Shown here piece after piece: positions 43,487 to 52,662 of a stretch of DNA of 64,000 bases. This DNA comes from Promethearchaeota archaeon (GTDB taxonomy: Archaea > Asgardarchaeota > Lokiarchaeia > Sigyniarchaeales > SOKP01): contig JAEOTA010000017.1 of the NCBI GenBank assembly GCA_016840085.1, positions 1 through 64,000 on the forward strand, read 5' to 3'. A model generated the notes under the pieces. That model did no database searches. It was given only the letters and a program-made list of their open reading frames with translations, and was not told the origin of the DNA. A program made the position numbers and the translations under genes. Numbering within the stretch: position 1 is the stretch's first letter; each line of letters begins with the position of its first letter.

Positions 43487-44716
43487 TTATAAAGATTCCT
43501 GATGGACTGATACAGCATATTTTTTCAATTCAATCTTTTTAAAACTCATTAAGAAAGGTATTAAAGCAATTAAACCAAGAACGAAGCTTAGAAAGAAAGC
43601 TGGATAAAAGCCAAGGATAAAAGTTCCAATTAAAGGTCCTATTATTTGTGCGAAACTATCCAATCCAGAAGAATAACCATTAATTTTACCTTGTTCCCTT
43701 GGTGTTACTGATTGACTTATTTTACTGTTTAAGGGTCCTCGTGTGAGAGAAGCAGCAAAACTTATGAACAATATTAAGACTAAAAACATAATTACATTAA
43801 TTGAAAATCCTACTAATAAAAACGCAACTAGAAATATACCCAAACCAACGATAATAGCATTATTGACACCTAATTTTGTAATAGTAGGTTTGAATAATGT
43901 AAATCTTACTGATGCTCGAAAAACTCCACTGATCATCAACAAAATCCCAATTTCAGATGAATTAAGTCCAAAAACAATTGCAGCAAAAAATGATAAAGAC
44001 GACATCGCAATTATGAAAGATACTGTATGAAATCCAAATAAGGTAAGATAAAACATAGCAGTTTTGTTTTTCCGGATTTTTATTATTATTACTTCTTGTG
44101 AAATCTCATGATGTGCTTCTCGCTTTGATTTTGACCAAGTTTCTTCTAAAATAAAAATTGTAATTATTAAAGTAAATAAAGATAGTCCTGCTGCGAATAG
44201 ACCTGGGAGCAATATTCCGCCGATACTAAAAAGTATGCCCCCCATTCCTGGTCCAATAAGAGAAGCTAATACATGGGCAACCCCAATATTTGCCATTTGA
44301 AAACTTCTGTCTTTTGGTGGCACTTCATCACCAATAATTGCTTTTGCAATTGGAAAATTACCCCCAAAAACACCATCCACAATTCTTGAAATAACAACCA
44401 TCCATATTGAATTTGAAAATGCTAACATAAGGAAACCGGCAAAGGTTCCTGCTTGTGAAATTAAAAGTAAAGGCTTTCTACCGAATTTATCACTTAATTT
44501 TCCTAATATTGGACCAAAAATGAATGAAAACATAGCATTTACAGAAAGTGCTATTCCCATAATAAATATATGTACATTGAACTGTTTAGCAATAAAAGGA
44601 GCCATCGGTAATATCATAGAAAATCCAATTATATCAATAAAGACCGCTATCCATAATGGGGTCAATTTACGATATTTAAAGACTCTACGATTATTTGACA
44701 TATTAGTATTTGACAT
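43487..44716 (-). CDS. Major facilitator superfamily transporter
   Basis: A 409-residue membrane protein with about twelve hydrophobic segments. The MFS loop signature GKLSDKFGRKPLL lies between helices 2 and 3 (near residue 70), and the second half begins with a charged loop (RKNKTAMFYL). The TCR/Bcr-type drug-proton antiporter subfamily is likely from the GPLNSKISQSVTPREQGKIN motif. It converges on the hydrolase array, so it is not co-transcribed with it. Confidence 0.88.
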   Translation of the reverse strand: MSNTNMSNNRRVFKYRKLTPLWIAVFIDIIGFSMILPMAPFIAKQFNVHIFIMGIALSVNAMFSFIFGPILGKLSDKFGRKPLLLISQAGTFAGFLMLAFSNSIWMVVISRIVDGVFGGNFPIAKAIIGDEVPPKDRSFQMANIGVAHVLASLIGPGMGGILFSIGGILLPGLFAAGLSLFTLIITIFILEETWSKSKREAHHEISQEVIIIKIRKNKTAMFYLTLFGFHTVSFIIAMSSLSFFAAIVFGLNSSEIGILLMISGVFRASVRFTLFKPTITKLGVNNAIIVGLGIFLVAFLLVGFSINVIMFLVLILFISFAASLTRGPLNSKISQSVTPREQGKINGYSSGLDSFAQIIGPLIGTFILGFYPAFFLSFVLGLIALIPFLMSFKKIELKKYAVSVHQESL

Positions 44717-44872
44717 AAATGTCCCAAATCAGCATTTTTAAATTTGTTTTCAGATGAAAAGCCAAATTATTCATTTACTTTAATTTTTTAGATTATTTTT
44801 CATACAAATAGAAAACTATTATAATAATGTGTATCATATAATTCTTTAAACATTATAACCAATTAGATAATT

Positions 44873-45682
44873 ATGGTTAATAATCAAACTCTAAATATAA
44901 AGGAAGAATCAGAGAAAACAGTAGAACTTCCAGCTTTAGATTTTTTTAAGATAAACTTCATTAGCTTTTTGGTGCCCTTATATGTATGTTTAGGGATATT
45001 CTTAATGTTTGAATTTGGATTTATAAAGTTATTTTCTATTCCCATTTTACTGCATTTAAGTATATTACCAGGATTTCTATTTTTCTTATATTATATTTAT
45101 CTTATAATATTGATTGAAATTGTTGCTCTTTGGGTCAGATATTGGAATAAGAAATCACCGCCACAACAAGGCGTTTTTGCAAGGGTACTTGATGATTTCA
45201 ATAGTCCTGAAGGAAAGATGATGAAATATTATCACAAACGCGGGTTCATAATTAAATTCCCAGTCTGGTTAACGTCTAAATCACCATTTCCATGGTTAGT
45301 TAATCGAGCACTTCGTAAAATAGGCCATAATAAAATTGGGAAAAATGTTATTTATTGCGATGGTTATGCAGGACTTGAATTTACTAATTTAAGTGATAAT
45401 GTATTTATTTACCCAACTAGTGCTTTGTCAAGTCATGCTGTAAATACTATTTTTGGGAAAATTACAATGCTGGAAATGAAATTAGGGAAAAATACAACTC
45501 TATATCCTGGAAATATAGTCGGTCCAAATGTTGTTACAACAGAGAATAATGTGATCTTTCCAAATACTGTTTTGCATAAGAATTGGAGAGGTAGACCAGA
45601 AAAATTTTATTATCAAGGCAGCCCTGGAAAATCTATTGAGGTTGATCATCTTCCAATAAAACAAAAAGAATATTCAGAATGA
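44873..45682 (+). CDS. Membrane-anchored left-handed beta-helix acyltransferase-like protein
   Basis: A 269-residue protein. Two hydrophobic segments (about residues 30-50 and 60-90) precede a short helical linker. From about residue 155 come hexapeptide-type repeats (IGKNVIYCDGYAGLEFTNLS, DNVFIYP, LGKNTTLYPGNIVGPNVV) and a closing GSPGKSI. This matches acyl/acetyltransferases of the hexapeptide family and the C-terminal part of Pls/PosA-like proteins. A catalytic His is not obvious. It may modify a lipid-linked or exopolymer substrate at the membrane. Confidence 0.65.
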   Translation: MVNNQTLNIKEESEKTVELPALDFFKINFISFLVPLYVCLGIFLMFEFGFIKLFSIPILLHLSILPGFLFFLYYIYLIILIEIVALWVRYWNKKSPPQQGVFARVLDDFNSPEGKMMKYYHKRGFIIKFPVWLTSKSPFPWLVNRALRKIGHNKIGKNVIYCDGYAGLEFTNLSDNVFIYPTSALSSHAVNTIFGKITMLEMKLGKNTTLYPGNIVGPNVVTTENNVIFPNTVLHKNWRGRPEKFYYQGSPGKSIEVDHLPIKQKEYSE

Positions 45683-45751
45683 TTGTTAAAATCCTTATAG
45701 ATGATCAAATCGAAAAAATCCATGAAAATTCAGTTGTTTTCTTCGAAAAAA

Positions 45752-47236
45752 TTAATTTTTTGGAAATTTTCCTTGGTTTTGTAGAAATTCTCTATAACTA
45801 TTAATCTTATCTAAAACTAATCCTGCTAAATCCAAGCTCTCAAATACAGGAACAGCCTTATTTAATAACTTCATTTTAAACTTGTATCTACTTTTATATT
45901 CTTCAAAACCTTCATTAATCTTTAACATAACACAATACATCGGTTTAGTGGAGATATTTTTCGCTTTAGAAACGTATCTAATGAATTCTTTATTCAAATC
46001 TGTTCCTTTAAAACCAATTTCTTCTAATATATCTTGAAAGCCACCAAATCTTTCAGGATCTTTAATGAAAACAATTGATGATATGTTTGGATCCTTATCC
46101 AATGCGAGGATTGTCCTGTAGTATATATGAGGTTGAATGCCGCTTCCACCGAGATCAATTGGATTAGTAACATTTGTATTAACATCAGGGAGAAATCTTT
46201 GCATTTTTTGAATAGTTTTTTCTGTTAGACTTGGGATAATTAAGTTATGTTTTTCAAGAATATCTATAGCTTCTATGGTTGATCCTCCCCCAATTCCAAT
46301 GACACCTACGTTTCGTGTATTTGGTAAATGAGTTAAATTAAAAGCTGAAGCTAATGCTGCAAGTTCATTTGAATTACTTACAATACAACTACCAGTTTGC
46401 TTACCAACAGCTTTCCACATTTCATTATTCCCTGCAAGACCCCCAGTATGAGAGAGTATCGCTTTTTTTGTTGCTTCACCGAATCCTGCTCTCCAAAGTA
46501 TGACTGGTTTTCTATTTAAATTACACTCCTTTACTACTCTCATAAATTTTCTCCCTTGTTTTGTAGTTCTAAGGTTTTCAATGTATAAACCTATGATTTT
46601 TGTATAATCATCTTGATTGAAGTATTCTAAAAATTCTACTGGTGATAAATCTAAAGCATTTCCAATTGAGATAAATTTTGAAGCGTAAAGCCCATAAGAA
46701 ACCACTAGCTGTGACATATTTTGTGCAATGCCCCCTGATTGAAATACTCCACTAAAATTTCCTGCTTTTTTAGATTGCTCAAAAGCAAAAAAAAGACCTG
46801 CTTTTGGATTGTACACTCCCAAGCAATTTGGACCAATTATTCTGATATTATACTGTCTGGCAATATCTAAAAGTTGTTTTTCTAGATCTTCATTTCCCAC
46901 TTCACGAAATCCTGATGCAAAAACAGTTACAAAAGGAACACCTTTCTTTCCAATGTCTTCCATTAATTTGGGGCATAAGCGCGCAGGAACAGCTAAAATT
47001 ACATAATCTATAGGATCGTCAATATCTAAGATTGACCCGTATATTTGATATCCATATAATTTTTCTCCAACTAGTTTAGGATTGAATAGATATATTGGTC
47101 CTTTAAATCTGTCTTTCATGCATCTAACAAAAAAACTTCCTCCTCTGAGATCGAGACTTATACCTATAATTCCAATAGATTTGGGAAAGAATAATCTGTT
47201 AAAATTAATTTTTTGTGTTTGTTTTAAGGCAGACAT
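45752..47236 (-). CDS. ADP-forming acyl-CoA synthetase alpha subunit, second copy
   Basis: A 494-residue CoA-binding protein related to acdA at 22-23.4 kb. The Rossmann start is SIGIIGISLDLRGGSFFV. IIGPNCLGVYN, FQSGGIAQNMSQ and the phospho-His loop AILSHTGGLAG are present. Its frame extends to 47284, but the ATG at 47236 (MSALKQTQKINFNRLFFPKS) gives the natural start. The ATP-grasp part is missing here too. About 30 residues longer than acdA, it probably handles a different acid. Confidence 0.85.
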   Translation of the reverse strand: MSALKQTQKINFNRLFFPKSIGIIGISLDLRGGSFFVRCMKDRFKGPIYLFNPKLVGEKLYGYQIYGSILDIDDPIDYVILAVPARLCPKLMEDIGKKGVPFVTVFASGFREVGNEDLEKQLLDIARQYNIRIIGPNCLGVYNPKAGLFFAFEQSKKAGNFSGVFQSGGIAQNMSQLVVSYGLYASKFISIGNALDLSPVEFLEYFNQDDYTKIIGLYIENLRTTKQGRKFMRVVKECNLNRKPVILWRAGFGEATKKAILSHTGGLAGNNEMWKAVGKQTGSCIVSNSNELAALASAFNLTHLPNTRNVGVIGIGGGSTIEAIDILEKHNLIIPSLTEKTIQKMQRFLPDVNTNVTNPIDLGGSGIQPHIYYRTILALDKDPNISSIVFIKDPERFGGFQDILEEIGFKGTDLNKEFIRYVSKAKNISTKPMYCVMLKINEGFEEYKSRYKFKMKLLNKAVPVFESLDLAGLVLDKINSYREFLQNQGKFPKN

Positions 47237-47302
47237 TAAAAATTCCTTATAAAATAGATAAAAAGGTTGTATAAAATAAAACAATTCAACTAAAAAATTT
47301 TA

Positions 47303-48028
47303 TTAATAAGACCTTCCAAGTAATTTATTCAATAAAACAATATCATCGGTAAAAATTCCATCAACACCTAAATCAATTAATCTTTTCATTATTTCTTCCT
47401 CATTGACAGTCCATACATTAATTTTGAGACCTCTCTCATGAGTAAATTCTACTAATTTTTTATTAACTGCCATGTGATAGGGATGAATCGCATAAAATTC
47501 ATTAACTACTGCTCTTTTTATATATTGCTTAATAGGTTGAAATTTTATAAGTGCTTTAGGTATTAAATAGCCTAATTTTAACTTTGCTTCAATTTCTTTT
47601 ATTTTTAATAATTCTATTATTTCAAAACAACTTACTATAGAAGATTCAATAAGATTATTCTTTCTTAAAATATTTACTAAATCATATACTAGTCCTGGAG
47701 CTTTAATTTCTGGTTGAAGTTTTATCTTTCCCTTTGAAATTTTTATTAATTCTCGTAAAATAGGTATTTGTTCCCCTTCTCCAGCATTTAATTTTTTAAG
47801 CTCTTCAAGAGAGGTATCTTTAATCGTTTTTAACACTCCAGTTGTGCTAAGTGTATCCGCATCATGATGGATAATAATCTCATTATCCAAAGTGTAGTGG
47901 ATATCAAATTCAATATAGTCTGCCTTTAATTCAATCGCTTTTTTAAATGCTTTAAGTGTATTTTCAGGCGCAATAGTACTGGCTCCTTTATGACCTATAA
48001 CTAATAAATTCTCTTCTTTTTCACTCAA
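47303..48028 (-). CDS. Glycerophosphodiester phosphodiesterase
   Basis: A 241-residue TIM-barrel phosphodiesterase. The N-terminal motif is GHKGASTIAPENTLKAF followed by ADYIEFDIH and HHDADTLSTTG; most members have HRG where this has HKG, a conservative change at the phosphate-binding Arg. C-terminal VWTVNEEEIMKRLIDLGVDG is diagnostic. It hydrolyses glycerophosphodiesters to glycerol-3-phosphate (in archaea glycerol-1-phosphate lipids are also possible). A paralogue lies 26 bases upstream on the same strand. Confidence 0.92.
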   Translation of the reverse strand: MSEKEENLLVIGHKGASTIAPENTLKAFKKAIELKADYIEFDIHYTLDNEIIIHHDADTLSTTGVLKTIKDTSLEELKKLNAGEGEQIPILRELIKISKGKIKLQPEIKAPGLVYDLVNILRKNNLIESSIVSCFEIIELLKIKEIEAKLKLGYLIPKALIKFQPIKQYIKRAVVNEFYAIHPYHMAVNKKLVEFTHERGLKINVWTVNEEEIMKRLIDLGVDGIFTDDIVLLNKLLGRSY

Positions 48029-48054
48029 AAATATCCCCTAATAAAGAAAATACT

Positions 48055-48792
48055 TTATCTTTTTAAAATTTGATTTGCAATTGGAACATCATTAGTTATA
48101 ATTCCATCTACGCCCTTTTTTATTAAATTTTTAATCTTGAGTTTAAGATCGACAGTCCAAACATTAACTTTAAGGTTTTTTCGATGAGAATATTCTATAA
48201 ATTCATCATCCACCAAGAATATAAATGGATGAATAAATGAAAATTTATATTTCGCCGCTTTATCGATTGCTTTTCTTTTAACGTGCCATTTTTTCCATTT
48301 TGGATTCTCATATATTGTTCCCTCATATGGAATTAAAGATGCAAATTTCAAGTTAGGTTCGATTTTTTGAATTTTTACAAGTTCTTTAAACATAAAGGAG
48401 CACACTATTGTATTATCTATAAGATCAGCATCCCTAAGTATTTGAACTATCTTTTTTCCAATATTTTTAGATTTCAATTCAATTAGCAATCCAATTTTAT
48501 CTTTTGCCATATCAACAATTTCTTGCAGTATTGGAATTTTCTCTCCCTCTCCAAAATCAAGCGCTCTCAATTCTTTTAATGTCATCTCCTCTACAAAACC
48601 TTTATGTCCTGTAATTCTTGATATATCTGGATCATGGGTAATTACAAGTTCTCCATCACTAGATTCAAAGACGTCAAATTCTATAAAATCAGCTTTCAAA
48701 TCTATAGCTTTTTGGAAAGCTTTTAAAGTATTTTCAGGCGCTATACTGCTTGCTCCTCTATGGGCAATTATAAATATTTCTTTATTTTCCAC
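48055..48792 (-). CDS. Glycerophosphodiester phosphodiesterase, paralogue
   Basis: A 245-residue paralogue with the standard AHRGASSIAPENTLKAF, ADFIEFDVFES and THDPDISRITG motifs and VWTVDLKLKIKNLIKKGVDG. It starts with GTG at 48792 (MENKEIF). Its leader and first six codons are nearly identical, in inverted orientation, to those of the RNase III gene 3 kb away (see 48776-48867 and 51799-51891). It is probably co-transcribed with the downstream paralogue. Confidence 0.92.
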   Translation of the reverse strand: MENKEIFIIAHRGASSIAPENTLKAFQKAIDLKADFIEFDVFESSDGELVITHDPDISRITGHKGFVEEMTLKELRALDFGEGEKIPILQEIVDMAKDKIGLLIELKSKNIGKKIVQILRDADLIDNTIVCSFMFKELVKIQKIEPNLKFASLIPYEGTIYENPKWKKWHVKRKAIDKAAKYKFSFIHPFIFLVDDEFIEYSHRKNLKVNVWTVDLKLKIKNLIKKGVDGIITNDVPIANQILKR

Positions 48793-48867
48793 TTTTTACA
48801 ATATCCTCTTTTTTTACATTTATAAAAGTATAAATCTTCAATTTTTTTAATTTGCTTCGTTTCAAAT
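48776..48867 (-). repeat. Long inverted repeat, arm A (leader of the phosphodiesterase gene)
   Basis: Read on the minus strand this 92-bp arm matches 51799-51891 on the plus strand with about 86% identity by eye. It runs from ATTTGAAACGAAG through a TTTATA...TTTTATAAATG TATA-like region and an RBS to the GTG start and first codons (MENKE) of the phosphodiesterase gene. The remaining upstream sequence to 49242 has no gene that I can see. Confidence 0.8.
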
Positions 48868-49242
48868 GCAAATAAATTGAGTAAGAATTTTTTCTTACAT
48901 TTTGGTTTATTTAATTAAACATTCATCTTAGCAAAATTCAGAACCAAGTTTTCATTAAATATCGGTTTGTTACATGGTTTTAAGAGTTTAACCTTCAATT
49001 TCGCAAACAATATCTTAATAATAAATTAATAACTCATGCTAAAAATTTATTAGTATAAAATGTTAAGACTTATATGAAATTTGTTTGTTATTATCGACAG
49101 ATATAATCAATGAAAGGATAAATTTATAAGGAGTATTTATTTTTAATATTTCTGATACAATAAAAATAGGTAGGAAATAATCTACTAAACCGAAAAGTTT
49201 AAAAAGAGAATATAAAGAAAAAGAGTTGTGATCTAAGAAATT
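48868..49242. other. Intergenic region, no feature seen
   Basis: About 375 AT-rich bases between the divergent leader and the zinc-ribbon gene. No open frame with coding character and no convincing hairpin is visible. Promoters for the downstream plus-strand genes presumably lie near its right end. Confidence 0.4.
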
Positions 49243-49494
49243 ATGCGCTTCTGTGATAATTGCGGCAACATGTTGATCCCAAAAAATGGTAAATTATATT
49301 GTAAAGCCTGTGAAGAGGAATTTGAGTTAGGAAATGATAAAGAAGGCTATAAGATCCAAAAAAAGATTAGACATGATGAAAAAGAAGCAGCTCCAATAGT
49401 AATAAAAGAAGGTTTAAGAGGAGAGAGAATATCTAGTGACGATCGGAAAGCATACGAGGATCTCTTCTCAGGCAGTGAAGCTGATTCGTACTGA
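49243..49494 (+). CDS. Zinc-ribbon protein resembling the N-terminal domain of TFS/RpoM
   Basis: An 83-residue protein. MRFCDNCGNMLIPKNGKLYC and KACEEEF form a four-Cys ribbon (C4, C7, C20, C23), close to the N-terminal ribbon of archaeal transcript-cleavage factor TFS. The C-terminal catalytic ribbon of TFS, with its DE pair, is replaced by a charged tail ending DRKAYEDLFSGSEADSY, so it is probably not a functional TFS. It might be an RNA polymerase-binding decoy or modulator (inference). Confidence 0.65.
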   Translation: MRFCDNCGNMLIPKNGKLYCKACEEEFELGNDKEGYKIQKKIRHDEKEAAPIVIKEGLRGERISSDDRKAYEDLFSGSEADSY

Positions 49495-49634
49495 TTTATG
49501 CTTTTTTTGAGATCTAAGGTTAGATCACTTATTCTTCTTTAATTTTGTAAAATATTCGTATCCTTTTTAGCTGTTGAAATATTTACAAATCTTAAGTTCT
49601 TTAATTATATTAGAAATAATTGGGGATATTTTAA

Positions 49635-50030
49635 ATGACTGAAGAAAAAAAGAAAAGGCTTAGAGGTTTTGCAGGAATTGTATCCAAACAGGTTGATCAA
49701 TTAAATAGTATTGAGAAATTCAAAGAAGATTTTAAGGATACAGAAATTAAAATTATGTTGAATGCAACAGATGCTAAAAATGCTGCCATAATTATTATTG
49801 ACAAAGGTAAAATTTTTGTAGAAGGCGTTGACACCAAACCAAAAAAAAATCTAAAGAAGAAAAATGCAGGGTGGGACGCCCGATTATCAGCAAAAACCCA
49901 AATATTCGTTGATCTTTTAACAAGTGAAAATCTTTCAATTGGAAGTGTTTTGCCAAAAATTTTAACATTTAAATTGAGGATAAAAAAGTTAAAAAAGGCA
50001 TTAACTTTACTAAAATTATTTACATATTAA
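49635..50030 (+). CDS. Small soluble protein, possibly SCP2-like
   Basis: A 131-residue protein. The central AAIIIIDKGKIFVEGVDTKP and the later SAKTQIFVDLLTSENLSIGS followed by KLRIKKLKKALTLLKLF resemble the layout of sterol-carrier-type (SCP2) domains: a strand pair, helix, then a closing hydrophobic helix. The match is by pattern only. It follows the zinc-ribbon gene by 140 bases on the same strand. Confidence 0.45.
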   Translation: MTEEKKKRLRGFAGIVSKQVDQLNSIEKFKEDFKDTEIKIMLNATDAKNAAIIIIDKGKIFVEGVDTKPKKNLKKKNAGWDARLSAKTQIFVDLLTSENLSIGSVLPKILTFKLRIKKLKKALTLLKLFTY

Positions 50031-50120
50031 ATAATCTCTTTTCTGAGATCCATTTAGAATTTGAAATTTTAAAAAAAAATTTTTTATCTTCTAATTAAAA
50101 ACCAATAAATTTTAGTGAGT

Positions 50121-50543
50121 TTATAAAAATATAGTAGATAAAGATAGCATTTTTTCCTTTAAGAGATTGATATCTTCTTCATCTTTTAAGGATTGAATTA
50201 TTACATTTTTATCTTTTTCTGAAATCTCTTGGAATGTATCAATAAATTCTCTTAAATAAATAATTTTCTTAGTTTCATTCTCTTGGATATTAGAAATAAC
50301 ACTATTAATTCTTTCTTCGATAGTATGAATTTTTTCTTTAGCTTCTCCAGACAAGATTTTTTCTTTAGATCCTACAATTTCTTGTAATACTTTATTGTTT
50401 TCTATAATTTTCCGAGCAATTTCTTTAAGCATATCTTCTCTTGATAAAATTGGTAAACTTGAAAGATATTTTTCCATCTCAGAATTTTTATCCTTAATTT
50501 CTCTAATAAAATCAAGTATTCTGTCCTTATTTCCTTTCTCCAT
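50121..50543 (-). CDS. Charged coiled-coil protein, unknown function
   Basis: A 140-residue, strongly charged helical protein (EIKDKNSEMEKYLSSLPILS, REDMLKEIARKIIENNKVLQ, ENETKKIIYLREFIDTFQEI). It has no Cys, no membrane segment and no family that I recognise. Its composition resembles short coiled-coil adaptor proteins. It is isolated on its strand. Confidence 0.5.
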   Translation of the reverse strand: MEKGNKDRILDFIREIKDKNSEMEKYLSSLPILSREDMLKEIARKIIENNKVLQEIVGSKEKILSGEAKEKIHTIEERINSVISNIQENETKKIIYLREFIDTFQEISEKDKNVIIQSLKDEEDINLLKEKMLSLSTIFL

Positions 50544-50711
50544 ATATTAATTAAGTCTTGTCTAAATTTTTAAATTTAACTGTCTTCAAATGCACTACCC
50601 TCCCATCTTGTAATATTCCCTATGTTTCATTGTTAAGATCTTAAAAAATTGACTTTCGAGGAATTTTACAAGCTATAGAATTATCCTTACAGAGAAAATA
50701 GATGGTAGCGA

Positions 50712-51008
50712 TCATTTTCTGCCTATGAATATCATGATTTTTTTTCGTTTTCGAATTTCATTTTTAGAAAGTTCCGAAAGTGAGCAAAAAAACTCATCTA
50801 ATGTGGTTTTAAGTTCCTTTTGAAAAGTATCCGTAAATTTATCAGAATTCTTTTCAAAAATGGATTCTGAAGGATACTCATGGTATTGGGTAAATAGAGG
50901 TTGTATCTGTTTTTTGAGCTTTAAATCAATATCACCTTATTTGGCTATCGCTTCCCAATATTCAGGGATTTTGGTCTCAACCATTTTTAGTATATCCTCA
51001 TTTTTATC
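50712..51008 (-). pseudogene. Possible decayed gene with one in-frame stop
   Basis: A 99-codon minus-strand frame is broken only by TAA at 50937-50939. Its parts read EDILKMVETKIPEYWEAIAK and, beyond the stop, GDIDLKLKKQIQPLFTQYHE with a later ELSKNEIRKRKKIMIFIGR. Composition is protein-like, but the family is unknown and no start is apparent. In AT-rich DNA such a frame might be chance. The remainder of 50544-51310 contains no convincing gene. Confidence 0.25.
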
Positions 51009-51310
51009 TGTTAGTAGTATAAAATAAAAAGAGGTTCACCTAAATAAATACTAACTGAGAGATAACATTGTAATTTTCAACTACTCTTCGTAATGACTTG
51101 GGTAATATCAATGAATATATCTTACCTGAAGAAAAAAAGAAGGTTAAAAAAGATATTATTAAAGAAAAGAAGAGAGTTATATTATATTACTCTTTTAGAT
51201 TTGAAATTGAAAATTAATTTTGTTTTATCCATAAAGATTGATCATAATTATCTTCATCCCAAATGTTATAAACTTTAGCATAAACTTTAGGATATTTTTT
51301 ATAAGTTCTT

Positions 51311-51694
51311 CTAACAGCATTCTTTACAATTCTTACATTGAAGAAATATTTCTCTTATTAATTCAATTTGCTCTAAACCGTATTTAGTGAATCTTACGAG
51401 TATTTTTTTTGGTTGAGAATCTTTAACTAGTACTAACTCGATATAATTGTTCTTTACTAATTTTTTAAGATGTGAAGAAAGAGTACTAGGATAATAATCT
51501 AACTTGTTAATTATAGCAACTAGACTATTATCATTATTTTTTAGATATAACTCTTCATATAAGAAATTAAAGATATTAATCTCTGTTAAAAGAAAATTCT
51601 TAATGTCTATATCATTAAAATTCTTAGATCTAAGTAAAAAATCGCGAGGCTTCCTATTATCATATAAATTATAACTATAATCAGTATCTTCCAT
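51311..51694 (-). CDS. Winged-helix transcriptional regulator (ArsR/MarR-like)
   Basis: A 127-residue DNA-binding protein. The winged-helix core is FNFLYEELYLKNNDNSLVAI followed by INKLDYYPSTLSSHLKKLVK and a wing NNYIELVLVKD...PKKILVRFT. The last residues QCKNCKECC hold four Cys that might bind a metal or act as a redox sensor. It lies about 100 bases from inverted-repeat arm B and is divergent from RNase III, so it could control the RNase III leader. Confidence 0.75.
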   Translation of the reverse strand: MEDTDYSYNLYDNRKPRDFLLRSKNFNDIDIKNFLLTEINIFNFLYEELYLKNNDNSLVAIINKLDYYPSTLSSHLKKLVKNNYIELVLVKDSQPKKILVRFTKYGLEQIELIREIFLQCKNCKECC

Positions 51695-51798
51695 GAAATA
51701 ACTATAACATATCAGATATATAAAACAAAGGACTAGAATAGTTTATAACGATATAAGGAAAAAAAATTATTACATATTAGAAGAAGAGGGAGGGAAAG

Positions 51799-51891
51799 AT
51801 TTGAAACGAAGAAAATTAAAAAAAATAAAGATTTATAATTTTATAAATGTAAAAAAAAGGGGAGATAGTAAAAAGTGGAAAATAGAGAAAT
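51799..51891 (+). repeat. Long inverted repeat, arm B (leader of the RNase III gene)
   Basis: 93-bp counterpart of arm A at 48776-48867. It contains a TTTATAATTTTATAAATG TATA-like region, the RBS GGGGAG (51859-51864, ten bases before the start) and the GTG with first codons of the RNase III gene (MENRE, against MENKE in the phosphodiesterase). It differs from arm A mainly in substitutions at the RBS and spacer. Confidence 0.8.
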
Positions 51892-52609
51892 GAAAAATAA
51901 ATTGAGAGATTTCCAAGAATTCATAGATCACAAATTTCAAAACGAAACATTATTGACACAAGCTTTAACTACTCCGCAATTCGGAAATGAGATATGTAAA
52001 CCCAATTATGAGTTCTTAGAAACTTTAGGAGATGCTGTAATTAAAATTATTTTTATATTAAAATTGTATCGAAAAGGGATAAAAGATCCTGGAAAAATAA
52101 CTAAAATTAAAGCTTCCTTAGAGAGCGATAAAACCTTAAAAAAAGTAGCGAAGATAATGAATTTGCATGAATATATATTTAAAGCTGATAAGCAACGAGT
52201 AAAGGGTACAAGAATTTTAGCTGATATATTTGAAGCAATATGTGGAGCGGTCTTTCTTGACTCAGGCAATAATCTAAGTATTGTAGAGCAGAAAATTATT
52301 GATCCTTTCTATGAAAATTTAGATATTAATAATCAAAATTTAAATTTGTATAAAAAAAATGAATTATTGGAATTTTTACAAGAGAGATTTAAAACAAATA
52401 TCTATATATTGCTTGATTATGAAAAAAGGGGTCCAGAACATGATACAAGTTGGATTGCTAAAAATCCTAAGATTTTAGAGAAAGATAAGCAAAATGAATT
52501 GTTAAAGCTACCAAAAGATATTAAATCTGAGAAATTCACGAAAAAGAAGGATGCTGACAAGGACATATACTTTAAGATTTTAGATTATTTAAAAAATGAG
52601 AATTCCTAA
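51875..52609 (+). CDS. rnc: Ribonuclease III with C-terminal dsRNA-binding-like domain
   Basis: A 244-residue double-strand-specific ribonuclease. The signature NYEFLETLGDAVIK carries E49 and D53, and ADIFEAICGAVFLDSG carries D117 and E120, the four metal-binding acids of class I RNase III. From about residue 160, NELLEFLQERFKTN, GPEHDTSW and a closing DADKDIYFKILDYL follow the dsRBD pattern, though poorly conserved. RNase III is widespread in bacteria and eukaryotes but uncommon in archaea. The start is GTG 51875, supported by GGGGAG. Two perfect palindromes follow 54 bases after its stop. Confidence 0.87.
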   Translation: MENREMKNKLRDFQEFIDHKFQNETLLTQALTTPQFGNEICKPNYEFLETLGDAVIKIIFILKLYRKGIKDPGKITKIKASLESDKTLKKVAKIMNLHEYIFKADKQRVKGTRILADIFEAICGAVFLDSGNNLSIVEQKIIDPFYENLDINNQNLNLYKKNELLEFLQERFKTNIYILLDYEKRGPEHDTSWIAKNPKILEKDKQNELLKLPKDIKSEKFTKKKDADKDIYFKILDYLKNENS

Positions 52610-52662
52610 ATTCATTTCTATTTTATAAGATATTTCTCTTATAAATTTTATTTTCATGGAGA

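Noticed and set aside
51093..51278. 61-codon plus-strand open frame (MTWVISMNISYLKKKRRLKK...)
   Set aside because: Composition is dominated by Lys, Leu and Ile as expected of random AT-rich DNA; no RBS and no family pattern.
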